From: Phycomyces nitens
Taxonomy: Eukaryota; Mucoromycota; Mucoromycetes; Mucorales; Phycomycetaceae
NCBI GenBank assembly: GCA_022702545.1
Contig: JAHRBC010000001.1
Coordinates: forward strand, 4,526,001-4,590,000
Direction of reading: 5' to 3'
DNA length: 64,000 bases
Positions 48,831-61,685 of this stretch are shown piece by piece. The notes under the pieces were generated by a model. That model made no database searches, was not told where the DNA came from, and saw only the letters and a list, made by a program, of their open reading frames with translations. The position numbers were made by a program, and so were the translations under genes. Positions within the stretch are counted from its first letter, which is position 1. Every line of letters starts with the position of its first letter.

Positions 48831-49556
48831 TTTTCTGTAACCACTGATCAATCCCATCACCATGGTTTTTATTTAAATTATTTAAATTACTTATTACCTG
48901 GTATATATGTGTGTGTATTTATATATATTTTAAAAAGGTCCAGTGACGTATGAAAAAGAAAAGTCCTAAAGTGCAACCAAGAGACCTGGTTTAGTAATGT
49001 AAAGAAATTGGTATGTATGACTATACATATATATATTTTTTAGGAAAAATATTGTTTCAATTTATTTCAAAATGACATTTTTGTAATAGAATGCTTTATG
49101 GCGTAGATGATGGTTCTTTTGGTATGGTTTGATAGGCATCTAAATAATCAGGATATTTGTGCAATCGATAAAAGTATATACATGGATAAATATTATTCTC
49201 GTTAAAAAACATCTTTTAAGCAGCTTTTGACATGATCATATAAGCAGTTGTCAAATGTATAAAATTAATATCCATTTACATATTCTTACACAATAAAACG
49301 TCTTGTGGTATGGCGTGTAGGCACAAGACTTTCTGGACACCTTTGAGTTGTATAAGCAAAAGACCCAATTATAGTAGAATACACAGATAATTGGCCACAA
49401 GACAAGATGATGATCATGTACAGCTGCCTATCAAATAAGCCAGGCTTTAAATGCTTGATATCATATTTGATCATACGTTAAAGATGACCAGAAATATTTA
49501 AACTGTCAAACTGTCAATTGAAGAATTATCCAGTTCATTCCTTACTCTTTTGGTCA

Positions 49557-49580
49557 TGACGTAGAAATTGATGACGTAGA
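49557..49580 (+). promoter_or_regulatory. Duplicated TGACGTAGA motif upstream of PRP19
   Basis: TGACGTAGA occurs at 49557-49565 and again at 49572-49580, spaced 15 bp start to start, about 120 bp upstream of the PRP19 ATG. TGACGT is a bZIP (CRE-like) half site, so a regulatory role is inferred. Confidence 0.35.
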
Positions 49581-49696
49581 TCTACGAAAGCATTTTTCAG
49601 ACTGTGATTTTGAGTTTTTGCGTAAGGCCAAGGCGCGTTTTTTTTTTTTGAAGCTGTCTAGTGGAAAGAGAGAAAGTCCTTTCATCTTTGTACACC

Positions 49697-51736
49697 ATGT
49701 TCTGCGCAAGTAAGTCTTACACATCTTTAGTCACTCCTTTGGTTTTTTTATTTAATGTATCTATATATAAACTAACTAACTCTCGCTCAGTTTCTGGAGA
49801 GTCACCCGAACATCCAGTCGTGTCTGTTAAATCAGGCAACCTCTTTGAAAAAAGACTGATCGTCAAATACATTGGTGATCATGGCAAGGATCCCGTTACT
49901 GGAGAAGATCTTACAGTTGATGATTTGATTGACCTCAAGACAAGTATGTACATGTCTTTGGATGACTTTAGATGTAGAATAAAATATTCGAGATGTGATG
50001 CGATTGCATGGGAACATTAATGAGCTATAGCTAAGCAAATATATATCCCAAAATGTATATTCAACCCATTTAATATCAGACCCTGAAACGATCAAGCCTC
50101 GCCCACCAAAGCTTTCTTCTGTACCTTCTATCCTGTCAGCCTTGCAGAATGAATGGGATAGTGTTATGCTCGAATCATTCACATTGAAGCAACAGTACCA
50201 GCAAGTTCGTCAGGAATTGTCTCATGCGCTCTATCAAAACGATGCTGCTGCTCGTGTGATTGCACGACTGAAAAAGGAGCGTAATGCTGCTAGAGAGTAA
50301 GTGGAGGCGCCAATGATTGATTTATAAAAGAAAGACGAGTGTATATTTACATTTATCCTGGTTTTCATTAGAGCACTTGCCAATGTCCAGGCTCATTTGG
50401 GTACTGCCGCCACACCTGCACCGGTAGAAGAGAAGAATGAGACCATGGAAGTTGACGGTGCACTTCCAGAGGAAGTCGTTGCAAAGATCAACGAGACAAG
50501 TGAAACGTAAGAAGAAAAAAAGATAAAAATTAAATATGCAAAAATACTAATATTTATGGATCTGTTTGTGTTTGTGCACAGTTTGTCTCAGGGTCGACGC
50601 AAGAGAAAGCCCCCTACCGATTACACATCTGTTGAAACCATAAAGACCTTCACCCAAACCTCTACCATCCCATCCCTCCACTCCTCCCGTACACCCGGCA
50701 TCACTGCTGTTGATGTCGATATCACTGGCAAGCTTATTCTTACTGGCGGTAACGACAAAAAGGTCCAGATCTACAACCGCGACGAAGAAAAGGTGGTTGT
50801 TGATTTACCAGGTCATACCAAAAAGGTTACCTCGGTTAAGTTCAGAGGACAGGATGTGGAGAAGGATGTGTTTGTCTCAGCAAGTGCTGATAAGCATGTG
50901 CGTGTCTGGACAGAAGGAGGTGCCAAGGGTTACCACACTGCCCATAACATTTCTGCACATACTGCAGATGTCTCTGCTCTCGCTATTCATCCTAGCAAGG
51001 ATTACTTTGTCAGTGCTGGTATGGACAACAAGTGGGCATTTTATGACTTTGAGAACGGCAAGACCTTTATTGAGGCTGTTGATACCGAGACTGAGGCTGG
51101 TGAGTTTGATTGTTGCAAAGAAATGGGCTCGTGTTGAGCATGTCATGTCTTTAAAATTGAAACCATGTATATACATGTTTCTGGTTCTCACACAAACCCT
51201 ACTCTTTCTCCATGATAGGTTACACTGCACTTGACTTCCATCCCGATGGTATGATCTTGGGTGCTGGTACTGGTGACTCGGTTGTTCGTATTTGGGATGT
51301 CAAGTCCCAGACTGTTGCTGCAAGCTTTGGTGGCCATACTGGAAAGATCAGTGCCCTTGCTTTCTCTGAGAACGGGTAAATTACGCACAGGGCAAGAGAT
51401 ATTTAGAAAACATTTACTGACTGGTTCTGTAGCTATATTCTTGCCACTGCCTCTGAGGACAATCTTGTTAAGATTTGGGATCTGCGCAAGTTGGCCAACA
51501 CAAAGACCTTTACTCTCGATGAGGGCTACAAGGTCCAGTCCTTGTCTTTCGACAGCTATGGCCAATACTTGGCTGTTGGTGGTACTGATGTGAGAATTCT
51601 CAAGGCCAAGGATGGATCTTCCATTGCCACATTCACAGACAACACCGCAGAAATCACTGGCTTAAAATGGGCACCCGCAGCTGATAGTATTTTGGCTGCA
51701 GGTTTGGACCGGACAGTTCGTTATTTTGGTGCATAA
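49697..51736 (+). CDS. PRP19: Prp19 pre-mRNA splicing factor (U-box, WD40)
   Basis: E3 ubiquitin ligase and core of the NineTeen complex that activates the spliceosome. The first exon encodes only MFCA plus one base (ATG 49697; intron 49710-49790), joining to [12 protein letters not shown], the start of the U-box ([20 protein letters not shown]). Next come the [20 protein letters not shown] segment, a coiled coil for tetramer formation, a Lys-rich linker ([12 protein letters not shown]), and a C-terminal seven-bladed WD40 propeller ([66 protein letters not shown], ending [11 protein letters not shown]). Seven or so exons with short introns. It is a U2/U12-shared splicing factor; its presence next to a U12-containing gene set is coincidence. 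Confidence 0.95.
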
Positions 51737-52070
51737 ACGAGAAATACAAAAAGACCAAAACAAAGATTTCATAAAAAAAAACAGTCCATCTAACTACCAA
51801 ACTGCCTATCCACCTAACCTTTCTGTTTTGTTTTTTTTTTATCACCATTTTTTTATACATTTTTGGTATAATCATCTCATATAGTATCTAATGCTGTGCG
51901 TGTGCGTGTGTGCAGATATATATATATATATATATAATATGTATATGTATATGGATAGATATGGATATTGTTAATTTATGGCGTAAATAGAAGAGAAAGA
52001 AAGAAATAAAAAGAAAAAGAAAAAGACGTGTAACCATGGAGGAGATGATCGAAAAGGGAATGTGAGGATT
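51737..52070. other. Convergent intergenic region PRP19 and MFS transporter
   Basis: 334 bp with T-runs and a TATATATATA tract (51920-51937); 3' ends of two convergent genes. Nothing else seen. Confidence 0.5.
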
Positions 52071-54467
52071 CTAAATGTGCTGTAGAGGAGAGGGCTTTCT
52101 GCCACCAATAGATATAGAGTTATCAACATTGTAGGTCTGATAGAGTCCAATCAATGATACCACGGCTAGGAGATAATAAACGAGATGCTGGTCAAATGGG
52201 AACACATTGGTAGGACGTAGTGATATGGCCCAAAGAGTACCACCTAGAGCAGGTGCTATTCAAACCAAATATGAAATAGCGGTTAGTACTAATATGTACG
52301 GATATTTATGCTTTATAGATTGTATTTACCTAATGCTCGTACCAAGGAAAGAGCCGTTTGACATACACTAGATGGTAGAAATAGGAACTGTGGGTAAAGA
52401 TATTCGCGCCATAATAGAATAGTACGAATAAAATAAACTTACCCATTGACCGTGCCGATGATTTCGGGATCTGCAGAGTTACTCACCTACAAGATGAATA
52501 ATTTGTTCAACGTGGCTCTTCATCTTGTGTACCGATTATGATTTTTTTAAAAAAGAAAGAAAGCTTACCAAGACCATGTAACTAACGTGAGACGTTGTTG
52601 ACCCCGTGTATCTAATGAATAACAATACCATAAACGCAATATAAAACGCCCATTGCCACATATCCTCATTCTCGGTGTGGCTAAACATCCACACCTTGAG
52701 GGGCGAGAGTTCGGGGAATATCATGTATATTGGAACGAATACAATCAATGCCAACCGAGCACATGTGAGGGTAGAGTAGGCCCTGTTGAGCATTGGATAG
52801 ACGATGAACTGGGAAAACGTCTGTTGGATACCACAGATGGCAAAGATCTTTGCAATCTCCTGAGGATCCATGCCAAGGCCGCCTGCGGACAGTGGTGTAG
52901 AATAAAAGAGAGGAATGACCTCTTCAAAAGCCATGCATTGGAATCCCCACAGCCTAGTACGATGGTTAGAAGGACAGTGTGGGACAGACAAACAACTCAC
53001 GTATAACAAACAATGGCAGCATAAGACTGTCGAGTGATACGTGAGAGAGAGCTGCCCTGAGCCTTTGTGACCATCTCTTCCTCTGATGTGATCGATAAAG
53101 AATTTGGTTTGGTGGGAGCACCGTCGTAGCCTGTTTGTTTAGAGGTACCCAGCAGGCGTGTTTGCTCATCGACATTTGTAACCTTTGAATCATTGGGCAT
53201 CTGGTCGATGTACTGCCTGGCCAATACAGTCGGGTTGGACTCTTTGAGATAAAAGTAGCCAATAATCCATCCTGACAGTGTAAACAATGCCGAAACAATG
53301 CAAGGCAGAAGATAAGGGTAATATTTGAAGAATTCGGAATCACCAAACAGACTCGGGAATTGCTCCACTGGATTACAAAGAAAACCACCTGAGGCAGATA
53401 CATACAGAAAGATCCCAACAATAGATTAGGTTGTGTTTGCGTATAATGATCAGATATGCTTTACCAAGAGCTGGGCCTATTTGTGAAGCCAAGTGTTAGT
53501 TTCTAGAGTGCATAGGATAATAGATTCACTTACCAACTAGATTCAATAAAATACAATACAATAAAATAAAGATTAGTTAAACATCCATAGACAATACGCC
53601 CTTACCAATCAAGCCAATTCCCCAGCAAAAGCCAAAGATCGAAAAGGCAAATGGACGATTTGTTTCGTCTGTGATTTCTGCCAACATGCTTCTGGCCACA
53701 GCAGTGTTTCCTATAAACAAAACGCATGAATGGTTTGGGTCGGTATCAATAAGATCTTACCATTCATTATACCACAAATGGCACGCGAGCCAATTGCCCA
53801 CCAGAGGTTTTTACTCAGGCCAAATGCAAATGTAGACACGGCGTTTCCGATAAGCCCGGTGAGTAATACAGGTCTTCGGCCATGTCTATCAGAATATCTC
53901 CCCCAGGGGATTGCACTGAATAGCTGGCCAATGAAGAATATGGAGGCTATAATAATAGAATTTTATTACTTTTTATTTTACTCCCTTTAGTCTTATACTT
54001 ACTGATCCACCCTGCATAACTACCAATCACCATTTCATCGTCAGACAAATGAAAGTCTTTTATCTAATGAAAATTCATAAGAATTTAATAATCAGCTGAA
54101 TTAATAGACCAAGTTGACATTTGGCAGATCCCAGGCTTCATTATTATTTTAATTACCATAAAGTAAATAAAAGGAAACAATATGGCTGAAGTCATTGGTT
54201 CACTGATCAGGATTATCGTAAGAATAAGCATCTGCATTTTTGGCAATGGTGTATATTCAGGTTCGAGGGGCAGGCCGTTTCCATTGCCAAATACGGTTGT
54301 GTTATCTGTTGAGGACTGAACACTATCTGCATCGCTATTGGACCCATCTGACTGGGGCTCGGTGTAGGCCGCGGCTACACAATTCACAGGCTGTTAATTG
54401 ATTTGATATGAGAACATTGGTGTTGTATATTACACTTTTGATGGTCAGTGTTGGGTTCACTATTCAT
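52071..54467 (-). CDS. Major facilitator transporter (ZIFL/YCR023C-like)
   Basis: Twelve-helix secondary transporter, probably at the vacuole or plasma membrane. The start ATG at 54467 encodes MNSEPNTDHQKS and joins, by the intron 54375-54433, to AAYTEPQSDGSNSDADS. Landmarks: MLILTIILISEPMTSAILFP in helix 1, the MFS loop motif WGRYSDRHGRRPVLLTGLIG, helix 4 ISRAICGIMNGNTAV-type sequence, FGFCWGIGLI then GPALGGFL in helix 5, a long central loop, and in the second half ALAPALGGTLWAIS and LVYYLLAVVSLIGLY. It ends PSPLQHI at TAG 52071. Eight to ten short exons. Plant ZIFL and yeast YCR023C relatives exist; the substrate (zinc chelates, auxin-like or drug) is unknown. Some exon borders are approximate. 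Confidence 0.88.
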
Positions 54468-55436
54468 GTTTTATTAAAGCCAATTCTCGGTCAAGACAAG
54501 TGAATCGATAGAGAAAGATGTTTGAGATATCAAGAATGAATAAAGGAAAGAGAGAGAGAGAGAGAGAGAGAGAACGAGAGAGAGATCGAGCGAGATATGA
54601 ATATATAGAGTAGATAAATATAAAGTTGGATGTCCAGAGCAGTCTTAACATATTCAATTTTAAGGGTACGATTTGTATGATTATTATGATTATGATTATA
54701 TTTCCTGCGACCTTACCCCTCTTATACACACAATTTATATATTTGGCTACAAAGGGGAGTTTACTAAATTGGAATGCCCAACAAGCAAAGAAAACAATAA
54801 ACAAATATAAATAAATAAACATTTACTTGTAACCATGGCAATTTTTTTATACATACTTGTATTTTCATTTTGGTTTTAATGATCTATTTCATCATAAGGA
54901 ATCGAAACATCTAAAGTGATAATCAATCGATAAACGTTCATTGTGCATTGCCAAGCCTTTGGATTGATTATTACCATTATCCTAGATAATAGCGTTGCAT
55001 ATGTCCGTGAGACATGATTGTCATTATTTCAAAACAGATAATTTGCCCTTTTCTTCCTTCTTTTCCCACTATAGGGTCTCATGCATGCATCTCTCATAAA
55101 TATTCAACAATACAAATATATTTATTTTCATTTAAAACTGTCAAAACCTAGAGAGATATATTATATACACAATCATAATCCAAATTACGCCCTCTGTATA
55201 TAATAGACTATAATTTAAAGGTTGGCGTTTATTTATTTACATAGGGGTATGAAAGAGCTCGATAGAGAAAGAGAGAAAGAGAGAGAGAATGATGTTAGTA
55301 TTTTAAATAAATATATAAAAGTGCAAACTTGGTGTCCCAAAAACTAAATAAAAAAATTGGTACAAAGATAATAGTAATAACAGTAGTATTAATTAAAAGG
55401 GGGCAACAATTGTTTTTGGACTCATCAAGGCCTTGT
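54468..55436. other. Intergenic region MFS to SWIB gene
   Basis: About 970 bp with a 30-nt GA tract (54549-54580) in the MFS upstream region, and GA-rich sequence (55263-55288). No gene seen. Confidence 0.5.
54549..54590. repeat. (GA)n microsatellite
   Basis: Pure AGAG run followed by an imperfect part, about 100 bp upstream of the MFS start. Confidence 0.85.
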
Positions 55437-56925
55437 TTAAACATGATAGCCTTCCATTGGTGTCATTACGTCTGGTGTATCTGCAGTCCCGGTGGGTGAA
55501 ACGCACACCACAGGGATAGAATCACTCTTTTGGTCCAAAAGCACTCCTAGACAAAATTCATCTTGAGACTTGAAATCAAATGGGCTGTGCATATCAATCG
55601 TCGTGTTCGTCAAATGGGCTGACAGGTCTCTGTTCATCAAAAAGCTATTGACCCTGTCTTGGCCAAACAGAGACCTCAGCTTATTATCACACAGAATAAA
55701 GCGACGGTCCGCAGGATCCTGCAATTCATTGCTTTTTATGTAGACCCACAACTTCTTTACGATCTCTGGTCTAGAGAGCTAGATATATATATATATGTAT
55801 ATGTATATATATTAAAAGGGTTAACGATAGATATGGTGGGCAATACAACTCTTACCTCGGTGTCACCCCCAAGCACTGCCGACAATGCCGGACTTGGAAT
55901 CAATGGCTTATCGAGCCCTGTCTTTCGCTTTGGTTTAGGAGGAGCATTTGCATCTTCAGGATCCTTTGGCTTTCTTCGCTTGGCTCGAGACTTCTTTGGC
56001 TTTGGCTTTGGATTGACTCCACCTGCCACGGCTCCATTCTCGCCCTTTCTCTTGTAGGCTCTCTTTTTCCGGGGGAGATCATGGAAAGTATCGATTGGAT
56101 GCGACGGAGAATGAGGCGTTGGATAGGATGGTGGGCTGTGCGCTGTGTGTATGTCCTGCATGATGTACGGACTGCACATATGTCCAGCAATTGAAGGCGA
56201 CCGGTCCATATCTTTTGACACGGCTGGATAGTGGACTAAATTGTTGCCATGGAGACTAGCCAGACTATGGGGATACTTGGCCGTCGTTTGGGATTCGACT
56301 TTGGAATACAATGGAGTGTAGTCCATCTGAGATTGAAATATAGAGTTGTTTGGTATGTGTACATTGGCTGTGTACCCAAGAGGTGTATTTTGAGCCTGGT
56401 TGCTAAAGATGCAATCTGCGAACTGGGCAGGCTGATAATCATATTTCGACAGATGATGGCTGACGTCTTTGGGCTGAGAGATCTGTTGATCCAAAAATTG
56501 CGACTGCAACTGTGGCTGTGTCTGTTCAATAGTTCGCATCTGCTCCAGTGAATTTGATACCACCAGATCGTCAAAACTGAATTTTTCAAACTGCTGATAA
56601 GGATTGAGATTAAGGGACTCGTCTAGGAACCCAGGACTAGCGGCCTCGGCACAAGTAACCGCGGTCGAGGGAGCGTGAGGATATTCAAAAGACAAAAAAG
56701 GTGTGGCAGACATGTCAGATTGGATTTTCTGGCACCCTACATCTTTTGTGCACACTGCATCGCCTTTGTAGTCAAAGGAAGAGTGGTCTGGAATAGTTCG
56801 TGTCTGGAGATCTGTAACCGGAACCCGATTAGACCAAGTCAATGGCATATAAAGTTATTGTGTTTAGCTTATTGTGGAATAGGCTTACCGCTCAAACAAG
56901 TGTCAGATAGCACAGAATTCATCAT
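55437..56925 (-). CDS. SWIB/MDM2-domain protein (UAF30-like)
   Basis: Probable chromatin or transcription-associated protein. Exon 1 (56925-56889) encodes MMNSVLSDTCLS; its donor joins DLQTRTIPDHSSFDYKG. The long middle exon is Ser/Pro/Gln-rich with a basic Lys/Pro nuclear-localisation cluster (RKKRAYKRKGENG, KPKPKKSRAKRRKPKDPED). The SWIB domain follows across an intron: GLDKPLIPSPALSAVLG, LSRPEIVKKLWVYIKSNELQ, RRFILCDNKLRSLFGQDRVN and FLMNRDLSAHL. The domain is canonical. A roughly 60-residue Ser/Asp-rich tail closes it. No DEK-C N-terminal domain as in UAF30 was noticed. Function beyond domain level is unknown. Confidence 0.87.
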
Positions 56926-59297
56926 GGTCCTTTAGATATTTAATGTGACAAGATAGTAAGAGTAGGAATGGTCTGGCGTTTAGTTGTTCTTGTTGGCTTC
57001 AAGAGGTTGGTTTGAAGATCGAAATGAATTTCTTATTTTTTTTAGTTTCACTAAATAGTTAAAAGGAGGCTTGTTACTAGTAAGACAAGTATTTGGATAC
57101 ACAGAAGTATAAAATATAGACAAAAGAGAGGAAAGCAGTAAGTTGAGCACGGAGGGAAGGAAAGAGGGAAAGATGAAAAGGGTTGGAGTCTATGGTGTGT
57201 AAAATACCCATGTATTATAATCTAAGCGTGACCTTTGGATTGCTTTGTTAAATACAACTTTTTTTTTATTAATTTACTTGATCCCATTGGTCTGTGGTTT
57301 TCTTGCAATTCGACTCGAATTGTCTATTGTCTGTCATTAGGAAACTGTCCTTTGCGCCCTGTTTCTTCTTCTCAAGACCTACCTGGGCCAGCACATCATA
57401 TTATACATTCACTTTGCAAACCTCTTTGGGCGGGGATCCTATAATTGGTTCCACTTGAAATCTTCTGGCGTCACCACCCTCCCTTTCTCCTATCAGAACA
57501 TGCCTGCCATAGGCTAGGTTCTTGGCCTCGAATGATCTTTTTGGATATCAGATTTGGTCAGATCGACGCAGCTATACTCAATATGATCCCAAGTACTTGG
57601 CAGGATCCTTGATATCCAAGTCAATGACAAGCTATAGACACCCTTTGACGGTACGGGGCTTAACATCAAATCAATGTGAACTATACCTTGTTTAGGTATT
57701 GCAGACATGTACCTTAATACCTCCTTCTTGGAGATATAAGAAATTCCTTTATATATATATATATATATATATCATGATAAATATGCCAAATATACATTTT
57801 ATGTTTGACGCCAGGCAGAGATGGTCATCTTGAATATTCCACCAGAGCAAACAGTCTTATAATATCTATATTATGGTCTAAAAACAGACTTTGTACTATC
57901 AGATCCAATGTTCCTGGCTATATTCTTCATTACCACACTGGAGATTTTAATTCTGTATAATCTAATCTATATATACTAAGCTCGTTACATAATAAATTGA
58001 TTTGGAAAACAGGATTAATTCAAATATAAAGCGTTTTTGAATAAAAATCGGTGCTAATTTAAATCTAATTCTCATCAATATATATATATATATCTTTGAA
58101 GGATATCAAAACCGTGTCTAACAAAACCTGTGATTTCTATAGCACACTTTGTATTCCACATGTATCTTGACGATGTGTATTTACAATGCACCGCATAAAG
58201 ATGAATTCAAACAAGTTCTTGTGTTCTAGAGGGCTCTAAATAGTATGTCACTTGAGACCAAGTATAATACACCCATAATTCAAGAGTAATTGAAAAGTAC
58301 ATGTGTCTTTGGTCATATTTCTTTAATATAAAAATCACTTTATTTTACAACAAATGTAACATTTGCCATTTGACTTGTATTTATCGGTCTAAATAAGCCA
58401 AGCACGATTCAGTACTTGCGAATAGTGGTTGTGTGATGGCCAAGTGGTTGTCATGGTCATTTAAAGCTCTTTAAACGGCTACGGATGACACCAGGATAGA
58501 TCTGACTGTGCACATACATGTATGGTAGACACAATCTAATTTATCCAAAAAACACAAGCTTGGCTTTATGCTATCCTCTCCTTGGCATACAAGAGCATGC
58601 ATTTCTTTTGGTGTATAATTGCACTTAATACAATAGCATGTACACTGTATATTAAAACGGTTGCAGTTACATTGGAAATACCAGTGATCAAGGCTGACTA
58701 CTGATGTGTTGTCTTGATGACTTATTGTTCAGAGGTGTAAAAGAGTGTACATTTATATCCATGGAAACCAATCACGAGTCTTTGGCAAGGCATATGGTGT
58801 GCTGCAATTAGTACCCAGAGTCTCCTTGTCAATTGCACTTGTAATTTCAATTCAACCAACAAGTACATTATACAACATGTTCAATAATAATGTGTGTGTG
58901 TACGAAATGCTGGTCTTTTGATTCAAACAGCTTTGGATAAAAGAAGTATGGTTAAAGAGATAAACAATTCAAATCCTTCAAGAGAATGCAAAGGGCGCAT
59001 TGACGGTTTTTCTGTCATTTTATTGGCTCAGCCTGACAGACGAGTCACCCTCGTCTTACACCGCGGCTTTTTTTGGGTGAACCTGAAGATACTGGGATCA
59101 CCAAAGCTGTTATTTAGGCCAGTCGACAATACATTCACTTTTTGTTTAATCGTCTTCTTTCACGATCCTTGAAGATCAAGGAGTATAAAGCAAAAAGAGT
59201 AACTGAGCCACTCTCAAAAAGGTCACAACACCCCGTCTCTCCTTTTACACACAAAGTATAGCGAAAACAGCAAACGAAAAGAAGAAAGCATTGTACG
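56926..59297. other. Intergenic region SWIB gene to UBP8-like
   Basis: 2.4 kb of AT-rich DNA with TATATATATAT tracts (57753-57771, 58078-58091), and TATAAAG at 59184, about 110 bp before the next ATG. No gene recognised. Confidence 0.5.
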
Positions 59298-61685
59298 ATG
59301 GGGTCCAACTCACATCATCAACCATCGCAAGCAACCGATTCGCCATTATCGTCATTCTCCTCACAGCCAAGATCCCATCTACCTGATCCGGGTCTGAATC
59401 AAAACACAATCTATAATGTCATTCACTCGCCTGATAACCCACCCGAATTCTACGGTTCCAACCAACGGCCACCTCTCCAGACTGCCGGCTGTTCTCACCT
59501 AGCAAAACTCAAACAACGCCGGAAACAAGATCTACAAGACACCATAAATACAAATGAGTACTGGGATGTCTTTGACAGCTACCGTACTTTGGTTCGCTAC
59601 TCTCTTTCCTGGCAAAAGAGTCGGAAGAACCCAAAGGATGAACTCAAGAAACGAAAAGGTGGACCAGACGTAAGTAATCAGAACGGATGTTTGTATGTGT
59701 GGGTATGGCTATTAACCTCGTGTTATAAGCTGCCGTTTCCTCAGTGTACTACCTGCCAGGACCCGATGGCACGTCTTCATGTTTGTCTCCATTGTGTTTA
59801 TATGGGGTGCTGGCGTAAAGGACACATGTTGGATCATCTCAAGGAAAAGAAACATATGTTGGGTAAGCTTTGGAGTGGGTTGAATTGGGCTGGTAGTCAT
59901 CCATTAGATTCCTATAGCCATGGACTTTACCCGTCGAACTCTCTATTGTTACGGCTGTGCAGACTATGTGTATGACCTTGAATTGGAGGATGTGATAGTG
60001 AGACAAGAGGTGATTCGGTATGAAGCTAGTAAGTGTTAGGTATCAAGAGATGGTCTTAATGCATCAAATTGAACATCTTGCTGCTACTCAGAGTCTCGGC
60101 GAAAAAGGAGCCGGGTGATGTATACTAGTTGGGAGCCAACAGAGGAAGAAGCATCAGAGCTTGTTCAGAAATCATTGCTTATATCGTGCCAAGGGGTCCG
60201 TGGATTGTGCAATATGGGAAACACTTGTTTTATGAATGTCATTCTCCAAAGCCTTGTCCATAATCCTCTTCTCAAAGCGTATTTTCTCAGCGACCGCCAC
60301 AATCCCAAATATTGCGACAATAAGTATTGCATGTGCTGTGAGATGAACAACCTCTTTAAGCAGGCAAGCATTAAATAAGATGCCCACAAGTCTGAATCTG
60401 ACAGTATTTGGATCTTGTTATTTTGGTTTAGATCTACTCGTCTGAAAAGGGACCCTATGGACCCTGCAGTTTTCTAAAGTCCATGTGGATGAGTCTAAAG
60501 GAGCTAGCAGGGTATGCACAGCAAGACGCTCATGAGTTCTTTATTAGTGCACTGAATAATATTCACGCAGGATGTGAAGGTAAGTATGTCTAGATGTCTT
60601 GAGGATATTGAGCGTTCTGGAAATAGGAAACACCATGGTTAGTTGTAATTGTATTATCCACAAAACATTTGCTGGCGTTTTGCAATCCAATGTAACCTGT
60701 CTGGGATGTGGCAATGTTACGACAACGTATGACCCCATGCTTGATATAAGTCTAGGTCTTCGACCGGTAGAGAGGAAGAAAAAGACGCACGGACCAAATG
60801 GGACCTTGCACCAGCGGTCAGGCGGCGTCGATCGCAATGGACGAAAACTGTCTGCGTCCTCTGATGGGATGAGCTCCTTGTCGGATTATATGCCGCGGTC
60901 TAGACAGGGTAACACCTTGATGGATTGTTTAGATAGGTACACTCAGCCAGAGAAACTAGGTAACAATGAGTACAGCTGCAGTAAATGTGGCAATACTTTC
61001 CAGGTATAGTTTTCTTTTTCTTTTTTGTCAGGATTCCTTCTTGGTGCTAACCGATCATAGGAAGCAACAAAGCAGTTGTCGGTGAAGCGAATGCCTCCAG
61101 TGTTGAGTTTCCAGTTAAAGGTAGAATCATTGGACTATCATAAAGGACGTGCGTCTTATCGATAGAGAAAAAGCGTTTTGAGCATGGTGGAGCAGCCACA
61201 AAGATAGAAACAAAGGTTAGGTTTCCAGTGGAACTAGACATGACTCCCTATACAACCGATGGAAAGAAGGATCAGAGCAGGCAAGCATCTTTTTTTTAGT
61301 ATTTTAAAACAAGCCATGAGTGATATTTACCGGACTATGATGCAGCATAAACACGGCCAACATGTACACCTTGTTTGCAGTAGTCAACCACCAAGGAAAG
61401 CTGGACACAGGCCATTACACAATGTTCGCCAAGCACCGTGGTGAGGTAACTTTGAGTTGCACATATTTTCTAGGTGTTTATGAGATTCCTATAGTGGTTC
61501 AAATTCGACGACCATAGTGTAACCATGGCCTATCAAAAGGATGTTCTGGACAGCAAAGCGTAAGTGTATTTTGTGTATGTCTTGTATGAACAATGGTCAC
61601 AGATGCATTGCATTTTATCAGGTACATGTGCTTCTACATTAAAGAGTCTCTAGAGTACGAGGACTCGCATAGAAACAACGATTAA
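59298..61685 (+). CDS. UBP8: Ubiquitin carboxyl-terminal hydrolase, SAGA type (Ubp8/USP22)
   Basis: Histone H2B deubiquitinase of the SAGA coactivator. The N-terminus is Ser/Pro-rich, then a zinc-finger UBP domain: CSHLAKLKQ, CTTCQDPMARLHVCLHCVYM, HMLDHLKEKKHM and YCYGCADYVYD. The catalytic core begins VRGLCNMGNTCFMNVILQS (Cys box, active Cys in NTCF), continues with YAQQDAHEFFISALN and CLGCG, and ends with TGHYTMFAKHRG (His box) and WFKFDDHSVT. Between them are the PPVLSFQLK and LFAVVNHQGKL motifs. Nine or more exons with short introns; the intron 61281-61345 is GC-AG. A Ser/Gly-rich insert (about 60820-60900) lies in the core, as in other Ubp8 proteins. Start ATG 59298; some exon joins (61148-61170) are approximate. 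Confidence 0.9.
61281..61345 (+). other. GC-AG intron in the UBP8 gene
   Basis: Donor AGCAG followed by GCAAGC; acceptor TGATGCAG. It joins DQSS-INTANMYTLFAVVNH in frame; no GT donor is available in this stretch. Confidence 0.75.

Larger units (their letters stand above)
44034..49696. other. Gene-poor AT-rich region with diverged repeats
   Basis: 5.7 kb without any recognisable gene; open frames are short and AT-biased. It contains (AAT)n (44753-44780), ATA tracts (45410-45425, 45552-45566, 45618-45645), two related segments (45645-45760 and 48708-48830), and many TATA-rich stretches. Likely decayed repeat DNA, but nothing diagnostic was seen. Confidence 0.6.
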
